Source of the DNA: JADJEI01 sp035328465
GTDB lineage: Bacteria; Bacteroidota; Ignavibacteria; Ignavibacteriales; Ignavibacteriaceae
Reading direction: 5' to 3'
Length of the DNA stretch: 63,591 bases
Assembly: GCA_035328465.1 (NCBI GenBank)
Contig: DAOLIQ010000009.1
Location: 1-63,591 of the forward strand
The notes under the pieces were generated by a model. It saw only the letters and a program-made list of their open reading frames with translations. It was not told the DNA's origin and ran no database searches. The translations under genes and the position numbers were made by a program. This document shows, one piece after another, positions 9,779-19,565 of this stretch. Position 1 is the first letter of the stretch. Each line of letters begins with the position of its first letter.

Positions 9779-10696
9779 ATGGTTCAAAAAGAAAAAGTAA
9801 GTATTATCGGATTTCCCATGGATCTTGGTTCCGGAAGGCGGGGCGTGGATATGGGTCCTTCGGCACTAAGAATTGCTGAACTTAGTTCCAAGTTGATAAA
9901 CCTTGGCTATGAAGTTGAGGATTTAGGAAATGTTCAAATAGAAATAATGGAGCGTCAAAAAGTAACTGACGAAAAACTTAAATACTTAAATGAAATTCTA
10001 AAAACATCAAAACTATTAGCGTCAAAAGTTGAAAATATTTTAGATAGAAAAAGATTTCCACTGATAATTGGCGGTGATCATTCTATGGCGATCGGAACAA
10101 TTGCAGGTATTTCGGCGCATTGCAGGAAGAACAAACTACGGCTTGGCGTTATCTGGATTGATGCACACGCGGATATGAATACAGATAAAACAACTCCTTC
10201 GGGAAATATCCATGGAATGCCATTGGCAGCATGCATGGGTGTGGGAAATGAAAAACTGGTTAATTTTTATGGCTTCGCTCCAAAAGTTAAACCAGAAAAT
10301 GTTGCACTAATCGGAATCAGAAGTGTGGATCGGGAAGAAAGAACTACAATCAAAAAACTTCAAGTGCCGGTCTTTACAATGTCTGATGTTGATAAACTTG
10401 GTATTCACAGAATTATTTCGAGAGTACTAAAGCAGTTCAAGGAAAAAGTTGATCATATACACATTAGTTTTGATGTTGACAGTGTGGATCCATATGTGGC
10501 TCCTGGCGTTGGAACTCCCGTTGCAGGGGGTTTGAGTTACCGCGAGACTCATTTACTCATGGAATCTATTGCTGAGTGCGGATGTATGTCATCATTAGAG
10601 GTCACCGAAGTAAATCCAATTCTGGATAATAGAAATCAAAGTGCTGTATTTACTGTTGATGTTATTGCTTCAAGCATGGGGCAGCGTATTTTGTGA
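9779..10696 (+). CDS. rocF: Arginase
   Basis: This 305-residue ureohydrolase converts L-arginine to ornithine and urea. Manganese ligands are all present: His101 (GGDHS), Asp128/His130/Asp132 (DAHADMN) and Asp232/Asp234 (FDVDSVDP). SGNIHGMPLA (His145) is the arginase version of the substrate loop, which favours arginase over agmatinase. Glu277 lies in EVTEVNP. It is divergent from the SpoIID gene with a 144-base shared upstream region, and its stop overlaps the GTG start of the next gene. Likely role: arginine catabolism and nitrogen release. Confidence 0.93.
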   Translation: MVQKEKVSIIGFPMDLGSGRRGVDMGPSALRIAELSSKLINLGYEVEDLGNVQIEIMERQKVTDEKLKYLNEILKTSKLLASKVENILDRKRFPLIIGGDHSMAIGTIAGISAHCRKNKLRLGVIWIDAHADMNTDKTTPSGNIHGMPLAACMGVGNEKLVNFYGFAPKVKPENVALIGIRSVDREERTTIKKLQVPVFTMSDVDKLGIHRIISRVLKQFKEKVDHIHISFDVDSVDPYVAPGVGTPVAGGLSYRETHLLMESIAECGCMSSLEVTEVNPILDNRNQSAVFTVDVIASSMGQRIL

Positions 10697-11193
10697 ACAG
10701 CCCGAAAATTATTTTTCCCATCGTTGTCCTTTTGCTGCTTGTATTTTATACTTTAAAATTTTTCGATGTGATTTATTTTTCTTTAGTTGAATTTGCAGCA
10801 TTCATTTTTTGTTTTTGGGGTTTTAAAAAAGCTGTGGATGGATTTAGTTTTGTTGATCGCAGCAAAGTTTTCTTCGGAACAATACTATTTCTTTCTAGCC
10901 TGACAGTAATCATCCCTTATCATTTCGAATTTTTTACTCTCCGGGAAATTATTTTGCCGGCTTTATTAATGATACTGGGTGGAGGTTTTCTCATGCTATT
11001 TATTACCTCCACCGAAAACATAATGCTGGCGTTTATTTCTGTAGTGCTTCTTGGTTTTAGTTTATTAATAGTTGTTAAAAGCGGCAGGGCTGATTTAATG
11101 TTTTTCTTAAAAAACATTTGGGAAATTATTCTAAACCTGTGGTACTTATTCTTGTTGTTATTTGGGTTAGTATATTTAGTTAATAGAAAATAA
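10693..11193 (+). CDS. Small integral membrane protein of unknown function
   Basis: This is 166 residues, almost entirely hydrophobic, with about five predicted membrane helices (first IIFPIVVLLLLVFYTL, last LWYLFLLLFGLVYLV). It starts at GTG 10693, overlapping the arginase stop by 4 bases (GTGA), so it is translationally coupled to arginase. No family was recognised; it resembles uncharacterised Bacteroidetes/Chlorobi membrane proteins. A link to arginine metabolism is only suggested by the coupling. Confidence 0.8.
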   Translation: MNSPKIIFPIVVLLLLVFYTLKFFDVIYFSLVEFAAFIFCFWGFKKAVDGFSFVDRSKVFFGTILFLSSLTVIIPYHFEFFTLREIILPALLMILGGGFLMLFITSTENIMLAFISVVLLGFSLLIVVKSGRADLMFFLKNIWEIILNLWYLFLLLFGLVYLVNRK

Positions 11194-11195
11194 TC

Positions 11196-12371
11196 TTACT
11201 CAATAGCCCCTTCAAATAAAATTTTACTTCCGGGTGCATCCGTTTTGTCATCAGGGTCTTCAATTAATAAAAATTTACTCCCAGACTGAGTTAAAAAATC
11301 TGAAAAAGTAAAGTTCTTAAAATCCATGCGCTGCATAGAAGTAAAGACACTCAAGGAATAATAATCTGCTCCAACATTACCCCAAAGATGATATGCTCTG
11401 CCAGTTTCAATTGCGGGTAATTCTGATAACTGCAAAACACCCCTGCCTTCTGACAGATCAAGAAATATTTTTGCGAATCCGTTATCAAGATTATTTGTCC
11501 TTTGCAGATTTACAATTCTTAATTCCTTAGAATCGAGAATAGCTTGCAACGAGGAATTACCTTCAAACTGAGCTGAAAGAGCTGTGATTTCCTGATTCAG
11601 ATGATCAACCTGCATTTGATAATTATCTACTTCTGAAGTGAACTTGAAATACATAATCACCAATCCAACGGCAACAATAAAAAATAAAATAAAAGAAATT
11701 ATTTGAAACAGATAACTTTTTTTCTTCGGTTCATAATCCTCAAAGGTATTTCGTCTGCTTTCCGGCCTGTAAGGTAAATCCTGCTTATTCCTTTGTGCAG
11801 TGTTTAATTCAATACTTTTATCATCTTCATTAATATCAATTCCGGGTTCGTCAATCATAAACTTGGAATTTTCTTTGGGTGATTCTGTTTTTACTTTACG
11901 GACAAGTTTTTCAATTTCATTCTCAAGCTTCGTGCTTACATTTTCAAGCGATTCAACTTCCTCAAACTCCTCATCGATTTTAATTAAACTAGACGGCTCT
12001 TCATCAACTGAAGAATCTATTCGGGACGTTCCCTCATCATCTGGAATAACAGGCAAGTCTTCCAAAATATTTTCTTGAACTTCAGGAGTTGGTTCACTAA
12101 TAATTTCAGACTTGTTCAAAGTCGCCTGTTTCACCTTTGTTCTTATTTCATCTTTTATCCGATAAAGTTTTCTTGCTACTTTATCTTTCAATTGAGTTGG
12201 TGGGTTTTCAATTTGTAAAGTGACAGGCAATAGTGATAAATCATTTTGAAGTGCTGCCAGCTCGTTTAGGAAAGATTCGTCCTTAAATTCAGGTGAGTCC
12301 TTTAATTCGGAAAATGATTTCCAGCCGAAAGAAATTGCAAGAAGAAGTTCTTTCCTTTCTTCTAATGTCAT
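11196..12371 (-). CDS. Membrane-bound anti-sigma factor (RskA-type C-terminal domain)
   Basis: This is 391 residues. The N-terminal ~75 residues resemble an anti-sigma domain without an obvious zinc motif. A long acidic, low-complexity linker (about residues 80-210) follows, then one membrane helix at about 219-241 (FILFFIVAVGLVIMYFKF). A short coiled coil follows, then an extracytoplasmic domain like the RskA family C-terminus (ETGRAYHLWGNVGADYYSLSVF). The start overlaps the stop of the sigma-factor gene (ATGA), so the pair is co-expressed. It should sequester the partner sigma factor until released by proteolysis or a signal. Signal unknown. Confidence 0.88.
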   Translation of the reverse strand: MTLEERKELLLAISFGWKSFSELKDSPEFKDESFLNELAALQNDLSLLPVTLQIENPPTQLKDKVARKLYRIKDEIRTKVKQATLNKSEIISEPTPEVQENILEDLPVIPDDEGTSRIDSSVDEEPSSLIKIDEEFEEVESLENVSTKLENEIEKLVRKVKTESPKENSKFMIDEPGIDINEDDKSIELNTAQRNKQDLPYRPESRRNTFEDYEPKKKSYLFQIISFILFFIVAVGLVIMYFKFTSEVDNYQMQVDHLNQEITALSAQFEGNSSLQAILDSKELRIVNLQRTNNLDNGFAKIFLDLSEGRGVLQLSELPAIETGRAYHLWGNVGADYYSLSVFTSMQRMDFKNFTFSDFLTQSGSKFLLIEDPDDKTDAPGSKILFEGAIE

Positions 12372-12955
12372 ACCGCCTCCCCCTTAGACAAATTATCTCT
12401 CAAAATATTTACGGCAACTTTAATTTTGGCTTTCACCGTTTGCGGAGGAATATGAAGCCTTGCTGATATATCTTCTGAAGTTAATCCTTCGTAGTAGGCA
12501 AGGTTAATTACGTATTGCTGGGCGTCAGTTAATTTTTTAAATGCTTTATCTATAAATTCTTTTCTATCCAGAACCAGTTTGATCTCAGGCAGTTCCGATT
12601 TCGATATGGAATGTGGAATTATATTCTCATCTTCAAAGGAATCGTCATACTCCGGAAGTGAAGTTGATTCTTTTAGCCGGTTTAAAAAATCTAAAGCTTT
12701 ATTTCTTGTCAGATTAATAATCCAACTATAAACATTTCCATTGCCGAAGTCGAATAAATTGCTTTTGCGCCAGATGATTACAAAAACATCACTGAGAATT
12801 TCTTCACAGTACTTTTCTTCTCCTGAAATTTTTTTAACCATTGTAAAAAGAATCGGGGAATAGCGGTTATATAATAATTCCAATGCTTTGGAATCGAACT
12901 CCGAAACTTTTTGCATAAGTTCTATATCTGAAAGATTGCTGCCTGTAATCATCAC
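12368..12955 (-). CDS. ECF-type RNA polymerase sigma factor
   Basis: This is 195 residues with sigma region 2 (FDSKALELLYNRYSPILF, then EILSDVFVIIWRKSNLFD, and WIINLTRNKALDFL) and region 4 (QQYVINLAYYEGLTSEDIS, PPQTVKAKIKVAVNILR). This is the SigK-like ECF group that pairs with RskA-type anti-sigma factors, as seen downstream. It overlaps the anti-sigma gene by 4 bases. It is transcribed away from alaS, with a 171-base intergenic region that could hold an autoregulated promoter; no promoter boxes are claimed. Confidence 0.93.
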   Translation of the reverse strand: MMITGSNLSDIELMQKVSEFDSKALELLYNRYSPILFTMVKKISGEEKYCEEILSDVFVIIWRKSNLFDFGNGNVYSWIINLTRNKALDFLNRLKESTSLPEYDDSFEDENIIPHSISKSELPEIKLVLDRKEFIDKAFKKLTDAQQYVINLAYYEGLTSEDISARLHIPPQTVKAKIKVAVNILRDNLSKGEAV

Positions 12956-13126
12956 ATTTTTTTAGAGAAGTTAATATGTTACTGCAAAACTAAATTGAAG
13001 TGAGGTTAAAATCAACTTTTATAGGAAAGTTTCAAAGAGATAATCTTAAAACTTCGCTAATTTTGCGAATAATTTTCTTAAAACTTTATTTACTATTTTT
13101 ATTTTTCAAATTGATTAAAGGAAAAA

Positions 13127-15712
13127 ATGACTTCAAGCGAGATAAGACAGCAATTTTTAGATTTCTTTAAAAGTAAAAACCACAGGATTGTACCATCTTC
13201 TCCGGTAGTTCCGTATGACGACCCCACCTTGCTTTTTACAAATGCAGGGATGAACCAGTTTAAAGATGTTTTTTTAAATACAGGTAAGCGCGAATATCTT
13301 CGTGCAGCCGATACTCAAAAATGTATCCGTGTTTCGGGTAAACATAATGATCTCGAAGAAGTCGGGCACGATACTTATCACCATACTTTTTTTGAAATGC
13401 TCGGTAACTGGTCATTTGGTGACTACTATAAAAAAGAAGCTATTGCCTGGGCTTGGGAATTATTAACCGAAGTTTGGAAATTGCCGAAGGAAAGACTTTG
13501 GGCAACAGTTTATAAAGACGATGACGAAGCTCTTAAATTTTGGGAAACACAAACAGACATAAATCCAAAGCATATTTTAAAATTTGCAGAGAAAGATAAT
13601 TTTTGGGAAATGGGTGAAACTGGTCCGTGCGGCCCATGTTCTGAAATTCATATTAATGTTGGAGACGATTTTGATAATCCCAAATATGTAAATGCCGGCG
13701 TTCCCGAATGCATCGAAATCTGGAATCTCGTCTTCATCCAATACAACCGTGATGAAACCGGAAAGCTTAACGACTTGCCCGCAAAGCACGTTGATACTGG
13801 GATGGGCTTCGAGCGAGTTTGTGCTGTGCTTCAAAATAAAAAATCGAATTACGAGACTGATGTATTTACCCCCTTGATAAAAAAAATAGAAGAGATTAGC
13901 ACCGTCAAATACAAATTAAAAGATCATCAGATAGCAATGCGCGTAATCGCTGATCATGTTCGAGCGCTGACTTTTGCAATTGCTGATGGAGCTGTACCAG
14001 GCAATGAGGGACGGGGCTATGTGCTGCGAAGAATTTTAAGACGCGCTGCTCGTTACGGCAGAAAACTAAACTTAAATGAACCTTTTCTTTTCCGGCTTAC
14101 GGAAGTTATTTCTGAAACGATGGGGGGTGTATTTCCTGAAGTAACTGAAAAGAAAGAGTACGTGCAAAAAGTTATCAAAGCTGAGGAAGAAAGTTTTAAC
14201 GCTACGCTTGACCGCGGAATAGAGTTGTTCGATGAGGTAATTATAAAACTCAATCATAAAAAATTGAAAACAATTCCCGGCGAAGAAGTGTTTAAACTTT
14301 ATGATACATTCGGCTTTCCTGTGGACCTCACAAATGTCATGGCTCAAGAAAAAGGGTTCACAATTGACGAAGATGGTTTTAATAAGTTAATGGATCAGCA
14401 AAAAGAGCGCGCGCGGGATGCATCAAAGGACAAGTTTTCTTCAGTTAACATTTCTGCAAATGACCTTTCGGGCTTTAATCTTTTGAATAATTCTGCAACT
14501 GAATTTACTGGCTACATTGAACTAAAATCGAGTGCGATAGTCATTGGAACTAAAACGGAACATAATAATGAGTTTATTATCCTTAATAAATCTCCTTTCT
14601 ATGTTGAATCTGGCGGACAAATAGATGATGTTGGTAAACTGATTTCCGAATCTAATTCTTTTAATGTTGTTGATGTTTTTAAAACTGATAACAGAATTAT
14701 CCATGTCATAGAGAACGACAGCAAAAATGTTTTGAAACCCGGAACCGAACTGATTGCCGAAGTTGATTCAAACCGCCGATGGGATATTATGAGAAATCAT
14801 TCCGCTACTCATTTCCTTCATAAGGCATTGCGAACAATTATCGGGACACACGTTCAGCAGGCTGGCTCTTATGTTGGCCCAGATAGACTGCGCTTTGATT
14901 TTTCTCACTTCTCAAAATTATCTGCTGAAGAATTACAAGACATCGAAGCACTCGTTAATGAACAACTCCGCAGAAATCTTCAGTTGATTCATCATCGAGA
15001 TACACCCTTTGAACAAGCAAAAAAAATGGGCGCACTAATGTTCTTCGGTGATAAGTACGGCGACAAGGTTAATGTTGTTCAGTTCGGCGATTTTACAATG
15101 GAATTTTGCGGCGGCACTCACGTTCATAATTCATCTGAGATTGGTTTATTTAAAATTATAAGTGAAGCTTCCGTTGCAAGCGGTGTACGTCGAATTGAAG
15201 CAGTTACAGGCGCCGGAGTTGAAAAATATATTCATTCTCAGCTTGAACAACTCAGAACAAGCGAACAAAAAATCGAAGAGCTTTTCGACGTTAAAAAGAA
15301 ACTTGAAAAAGAAATTGCCGAATTACGGATGAAGGAAAAGCTTGGACAGCTTGATCATATCCTCTCCCTTTCGTCTGAAGAAAAAGGAATAAAAATTTTC
15401 AAAGGGAAGGTTCACGCAGACAGTATGGAAGAACTTAAATCTTTTGGCGATGAAATGAGAAGTAAAATGGGCAGCGGTGTCGGTGTTCTTATAGCACAAA
15501 TTGACGACAAAGCTGGCATTGTTGCCGTTGTCAGCGACGACCTAATTAAGCAAAAGAATCTCAGTGCCGGAAAAATTGTTGGCGAGCTTGCAAAACTTGT
15601 TGGCGGCGGCGGCGGCGGTCGCTCCCATCTTGCAACTGCAGGTGGGAAAGATGTTCAGCATATTGTTATGGCACTAACTAAAGTTGAAAAAATTGTTTCG
15701 AAATTTTTATAG
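13127..15712 (+). CDS. alaS: Alanyl-tRNA synthetase
   Basis: This 861-residue class II synthetase charges tRNA(Ala). The catalytic core starts near the N-terminus (FTNAGMNQFKDVFL, HTFFEMLGNWSFGDYYK, ETGPCGPCSEIH). The editing domain has the zinc motif NHSATHFLH plus CGGTH, and the C-terminal DHHA1 domain carries the glycine run VGGGGGGRSHLATAGG. Length is close to the bacterial norm (about 875). An AAAGGA ribosome-binding site precedes the ATG at 13127. Everything needed for aminoacylation and editing appears intact. Confidence 0.98.
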   Translation: MTSSEIRQQFLDFFKSKNHRIVPSSPVVPYDDPTLLFTNAGMNQFKDVFLNTGKREYLRAADTQKCIRVSGKHNDLEEVGHDTYHHTFFEMLGNWSFGDYYKKEAIAWAWELLTEVWKLPKERLWATVYKDDDEALKFWETQTDINPKHILKFAEKDNFWEMGETGPCGPCSEIHINVGDDFDNPKYVNAGVPECIEIWNLVFIQYNRDETGKLNDLPAKHVDTGMGFERVCAVLQNKKSNYETDVFTPLIKKIEEISTVKYKLKDHQIAMRVIADHVRALTFAIADGAVPGNEGRGYVLRRILRRAARYGRKLNLNEPFLFRLTEVISETMGGVFPEVTEKKEYVQKVIKAEEESFNATLDRGIELFDEVIIKLNHKKLKTIPGEEVFKLYDTFGFPVDLTNVMAQEKGFTIDEDGFNKLMDQQKERARDASKDKFSSVNISANDLSGFNLLNNSATEFTGYIELKSSAIVIGTKTEHNNEFIILNKSPFYVESGGQIDDVGKLISESNSFNVVDVFKTDNRIIHVIENDSKNVLKPGTELIAEVDSNRRWDIMRNHSATHFLHKALRTIIGTHVQQAGSYVGPDRLRFDFSHFSKLSAEELQDIEALVNEQLRRNLQLIHHRDTPFEQAKKMGALMFFGDKYGDKVNVVQFGDFTMEFCGGTHVHNSSEIGLFKIISEASVASGVRRIEAVTGAGVEKYIHSQLEQLRTSEQKIEELFDVKKKLEKEIAELRMKEKLGQLDHILSLSSEEKGIKIFKGKVHADSMEELKSFGDEMRSKMGSGVGVLIAQIDDKAGIVAVVSDDLIKQKNLSAGKIVGELAKLVGGGGGGRSHLATAGGKDVQHIVMALTKVEKIVSKFL

Positions 15713-15775
15713 AGAAACGAAAACAGTTACAAAGAATGGTAGTCAGATAAATAATAATGATTAAATGGAGATTTT

Positions 15776-17152
15776 ATGTTTGAAGTTGATTTAAACAAAT
15801 TTAAAAAATATGACAAGCCCGGTCCGCGCTACACAAGTTATCCAACTGCTCCGCAGTTTAACGAAAAATTTACTCACGAAGATTACCTGGACGAAATAAT
15901 AAAAACTAATTATGGAAATAATCTCCCCGACCTTTCGCTTTATTTCCATCTTCCTTACTGCGATACCTTGTGTTATTTCTGCGGATGTAATATGCTTATC
16001 ACACGCAACCGTGACAGAATCAAAGAATACATAAAGTATCTTAAAAAAGAAATTGATCTGATCCGTACTTATTTGCTGCCCGATAGAAAGGTTATTCAGC
16101 ATCATTGGGGTGGGGGAACTCCTACACATCTGAACCCCGATGAAATAAATGAACTTGCTTCTTACATCGCTTCCTCCTTCAACTTCAATCAGAATGCAGA
16201 AGTAAGCTGCGAAATTGACCCGCGTGAGCTTACTCGCACTCATCTCGAAGCATTGCGCGCAAACGGCTTTAACAGGATAAGTATGGGGGTGCAGGATTTT
16301 AATGAAAAAGTCCAAAAAGCCGTTAACCGTATTCAACCCGAAAACATTACCCGCCAAACCGTGCAATGGGTTCGCGAACTTGGTTTTGAAAGTATTAATC
16401 TTGATTTGATTTACGGGCTGCCATTTCAAACTGTTGAATCATTTGCTGAAACTGTTGAAAAGATAATTGATATTTCGCCGGACAGAATTGCTGTTTTTAA
16501 TTATGCTCATGTTCCCTGGATGAAAAAACACATGGCGCTGATTCATCCCGAAGATATTCCTGCTGCTGAAGTGAAACTTGAAATACTGAAGATGACAATT
16601 GAAAAACTTACTTCCGCCGGATATGAATTTATTGGCATGGATCATTTTGCAAAACCGGATGATGAGCTTGCAATTGCTTTTCGTGAAAAAAAACTTTACA
16701 GAAATTTTCAGGGATACAGCACCAATGCGGGCGCTGATCTTTATGCAATGGGAATAACTTCTATTTCACAATTAAAAAATATTTATGCTCAAAATTTTAA
16801 AACTGAAAAAGAGTATTATTTATCTCTCGATAATGAAAAAATACCCACCACTAAAGGTTATAAACTAACCGACGACGATCATTTGCGCAGAGAAGTGATT
16901 ATGAAGTTAATGTGCGACTTTGAATTGAACTATCAATCAATCGAAGAAAAATTTAAAATTGATTTTAAAAAATATTTTGCTGCCGGGTTAAATAATCTTA
17001 AAGAAATGGAAGAAGACGAGCTGGTTGAGATTTCCGATAACGGAATGAAAGTTAAAAATATGGGGCGAATGTTGATTCGAAATATTGCGATCAATTTTGA
17101 CGGCTACATTGAACGGAAGGAGGACACTACAAAGTATTCCCGCACTGTTTAA
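15776..17152 (+). CDS. hemN: Oxygen-independent coproporphyrinogen III dehydrogenase
   Basis: This 458-residue radical-SAM enzyme performs the anaerobic decarboxylation of coproporphyrinogen III to protoporphyrinogen IX in haem synthesis. The start motif YDKPGPRYTSYPTA is diagnostic of true HemN rather than HemW. The cluster cysteines are C62, C66, C69 and C71 (CDTLCYFCGC), followed by HHWGGGTPTHL. The C-terminal HemN domain is complete. It follows alaS by 63 bases and could be co-transcribed. It implies haem synthesis without oxygen, fitting an anaerobe or facultative organism. Confidence 0.97.
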   Translation: MFEVDLNKFKKYDKPGPRYTSYPTAPQFNEKFTHEDYLDEIIKTNYGNNLPDLSLYFHLPYCDTLCYFCGCNMLITRNRDRIKEYIKYLKKEIDLIRTYLLPDRKVIQHHWGGGTPTHLNPDEINELASYIASSFNFNQNAEVSCEIDPRELTRTHLEALRANGFNRISMGVQDFNEKVQKAVNRIQPENITRQTVQWVRELGFESINLDLIYGLPFQTVESFAETVEKIIDISPDRIAVFNYAHVPWMKKHMALIHPEDIPAAEVKLEILKMTIEKLTSAGYEFIGMDHFAKPDDELAIAFREKKLYRNFQGYSTNAGADLYAMGITSISQLKNIYAQNFKTEKEYYLSLDNEKIPTTKGYKLTDDDHLRREVIMKLMCDFELNYQSIEEKFKIDFKKYFAAGLNNLKEMEEDELVEISDNGMKVKNMGRMLIRNIAINFDGYIERKEDTTKYSRTV

Positions 17153-17215
17153 TGTTTTTAATTAAAGGAAGTCTACCACCGATTTAGAATAGAAATAAAT
17201 TATTTTTTAACCTCC

Positions 17216-17284
17216 GAATAATGATTAACCATTACTGATTAAAGAAATGAAAAATCAATAATCAGCATTCGTTAATCAATAATC
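17216..17284. repeat. Imperfect long inverted repeat after hemN
   Basis: Two arms of about 25-29 bases (about 17216-17245 and 17255-17284) are imperfectly complementary, sharing ATTAAC and CTGATTA blocks around a short spacer. The element lies in the 253-base gap between hemN and the BNR gene. It could be a transcript-end structure or a copy of a short palindromic repeat. No other function is supported. Confidence 0.45.
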
Positions 17285-17405
17285 CTAAAAAAATAGGCTG
17301 CACATAACAAAAAATAATATTGTAATATTGAAACAGAGCATTGATATTTTTTATAGTTTAACAAGTATAAACTCAAGACTTTTGAAATTTAACCCCGGAG
17401 AAAAA

Positions 17406-19418
17406 ATGAAGCACATCTATGCAATGAAAAGTTTCGGCATCATAAATCATTTTGTTTATTTATTCTTATTCGTTTTTCTTATATCACCCGATATGGTTTT
17501 CCCTCAAACACAAATTAAAAAATTGGATAAGCCGCCGGATCCATCTGCTCATAAAGAAATAATAAGTGATGGTTATGTCCCGGTTTCAAGGGAAGATCAA
17601 TTAAGATCTCCAGCGTATAAATATTTATTGAATAGTATTACTACCTCACAAGTAAATGTTGATGAAAACGGATTAAACATAGTGGGGGATGCTGCTAATG
17701 AACCTTCAATTGCTGTGAATCGAAATGATCCGAATAAAATTGTTATAGGATGGCGGCAATTTAATTCTGTCAATAACAGCTTTCGCCAGGCTGGATATGG
17801 ATATACTGCGGATGGTGGACAATCATGGACATTCCCCGGTGTGATTGAGCCCGGAGTTTTCCGATCGGATCCTGTTTTAAGCAGCGATGCCGAAGGAAAT
17901 TTCTATTACAATAGTTTAACTAACGATCCTACTTTTATGTGTCATGTATTTAAATCGAGCGATGGAGGCGCCACTTGGGATGGGGGAACTTTTGCTCAAG
18001 GTGGAGATAAACAATGGATGACTATTGATAAAACAAATGGACCCGGACTTGGAAATTTTTATGCGTTCTGGACTCAAAGTTTTAGCGTTTGTTATCCTGG
18101 ATTTTTTACCCGTTCAACTGATAATGGCGGAAGTTTTGAAAGCTGTACTGAAATCCCGAACTATCCCTACTGGGGCACTCTTACAGTTGGTCCCGAGGGA
18201 GAACTCTATGTTGGAGGATCAACCGGTTCGGATTTTCTTGTCGCAAAATCAATTAATGCACAGAACGCAGGCGAGACGATTATTTGGGATTTAAGTACGG
18301 TTGTAAATCTCGATGGCTTTATATCTTTTGGTGGTGGCCCTAATCCCGGCGGTTTGCTTGGACAAACTATTATAGCAGTGGATACATCAAATGGTACTTA
18401 TCACGGCAACGTTTACTTATTATGTTCTGTTCAAAGAAATTCAACTTCTGACCCGCTGGATGTTATGTTTGCCAAAAGCTCAGATGGAGGGGTTACCTGG
18501 AGTTCCCCGATGAAAGTTAATGATGACCCCGGTACATCGGCATATCAGTGGTTTGGAACTATGTCGGTTGCACCTAATGGTCGTATTGATGTAATATGGC
18601 TTGATACACGAGATAATCCCGGGACTTATTTATCCGCCTTATATTATTCAAATTCTAAGGATGGTGGAGAAACGTGGTCACCGAATGAACGGTTGTCTGA
18701 TTTTTTTGATCCTCATGTTGGCTGGCCGCAGCAGAATAAGATGGGTGATTATTTCGATATGGTTTCTGAAAACAATGGAGCACATCTATCGTGGGCAGCT
18801 ACGTTCAACGGAGAGCAGGATGTTTACTACAGTTTTATTACCGATACAACTATTGTTCCTGTGGAACTGCTTTCATTCACAGCCTCTGCTGAAGCCAATG
18901 TTGTTACTCTCGATTGGTCAACTGCAACTGAATTAAATAATCATGGCTTTGAAATTGAGAGAAGCTCCGATAAAACAAATTGGAGATTAATTGGTTTTAG
19001 AGAGGGGAAAGGATCAACTTCGGAACCGCAGAAGTATTCTTTTTCAGATATATTATCGGAGATAGCCCCCTCCAAACTTTATTACCGATTAAAGCAATTA
19101 GATTTTAGTGGCGATTTTGAGTACTCAAATATTGTGGAAATTGAAATTATCCCTTCAGAGTTTTCACTTGCTCAAAACTACCCCAACCCGTTTAATCCCA
19201 GTACAAATATTAGTTATCAATTACCTGCATACGGTTTTGTATCATTAAAAGTTTATGATGTATTGGGGAATGAAGTTGCAACTCTTGTTAATGAAGAGCA
19301 AAAAGCCGGTGTTTATTCTATAAACTTCAATGCACAGACGTTTAGCAGCGGAGTTTATTATTATCAATTGAAAAGTGGAAATAATATTCAGACAAAGAAG
19401 ATGATTCTTACAAAATAG
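17406..19418 (+). CDS. T9SS-exported BNR-repeat (sialidase-like) protein
   Basis: Start chosen at ATG 17406 because GGAG lies 5 bases upstream and the protein then begins with a signal peptide ending VFPQ. An upstream in-frame ATG at 17328 lacks this. The body has several Asp-box/BNR motifs (TADGGQSWTF, SSDGGATW, STDNGGSFE, SSDGGVTW, SKDGGETWS) typical of six-bladed sialidase-like propellers. A Fn3-like linker follows (VELLSFTA ... LDWSTATELNNHGFEIERS), then a T9SS sorting domain (QNYPNPFNPST ... KKMILTK). No sialidase active-site set (FRIP motif) is visible, so enzymatic activity is not claimed. Likely a secreted carbohydrate- or protein-binding protein. Confidence 0.9.
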   Translation: MKHIYAMKSFGIINHFVYLFLFVFLISPDMVFPQTQIKKLDKPPDPSAHKEIISDGYVPVSREDQLRSPAYKYLLNSITTSQVNVDENGLNIVGDAANEPSIAVNRNDPNKIVIGWRQFNSVNNSFRQAGYGYTADGGQSWTFPGVIEPGVFRSDPVLSSDAEGNFYYNSLTNDPTFMCHVFKSSDGGATWDGGTFAQGGDKQWMTIDKTNGPGLGNFYAFWTQSFSVCYPGFFTRSTDNGGSFESCTEIPNYPYWGTLTVGPEGELYVGGSTGSDFLVAKSINAQNAGETIIWDLSTVVNLDGFISFGGGPNPGGLLGQTIIAVDTSNGTYHGNVYLLCSVQRNSTSDPLDVMFAKSSDGGVTWSSPMKVNDDPGTSAYQWFGTMSVAPNGRIDVIWLDTRDNPGTYLSALYYSNSKDGGETWSPNERLSDFFDPHVGWPQQNKMGDYFDMVSENNGAHLSWAATFNGEQDVYYSFITDTTIVPVELLSFTASAEANVVTLDWSTATELNNHGFEIERSSDKTNWRLIGFREGKGSTSEPQKYSFSDILSEIAPSKLYYRLKQLDFSGDFEYSNIVEIEIIPSEFSLAQNYPNPFNPSTNISYQLPAYGFVSLKVYDVLGNEVATLVNEEQKAGVYSINFNAQTFSSGVYYYQLKSGNNIQTKKMILTK

Positions 19419-19429
19419 TAAAAATCAGT

Positions 19430-19459
19430 AGTAGAATCGCAGTTCGCTGCGATTCTACT
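19430..19459 (+). terminator. Very stable hairpin with TTCG tetraloop
   Basis: A perfect 13-bp stem (19430-19442 with 19447-19459) is closed by a G-TTCG-C tetraloop, 11 bases after the stop of the BNR gene. No T tract follows, so it may stabilise the mRNA end or act with Rho rather than as a classic intrinsic terminator. Confidence 0.65.
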
Positions 19460-19565
19460 GTTGAACGAGGATCATATATTATTTACCCCGACCGTTTATC
19501 AAAACTTTTTTGTTCCGTTTGAATTATCTGATTAGATTTTTTAATAAAGTTTATTTCAATTTAGC

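Noticed and set aside
15791..16429. 212-codon minus-strand frame opposite hemN
   Set aside because: Entirely antisense to hemN, whose radical-SAM motifs are intact; no recognisable product.
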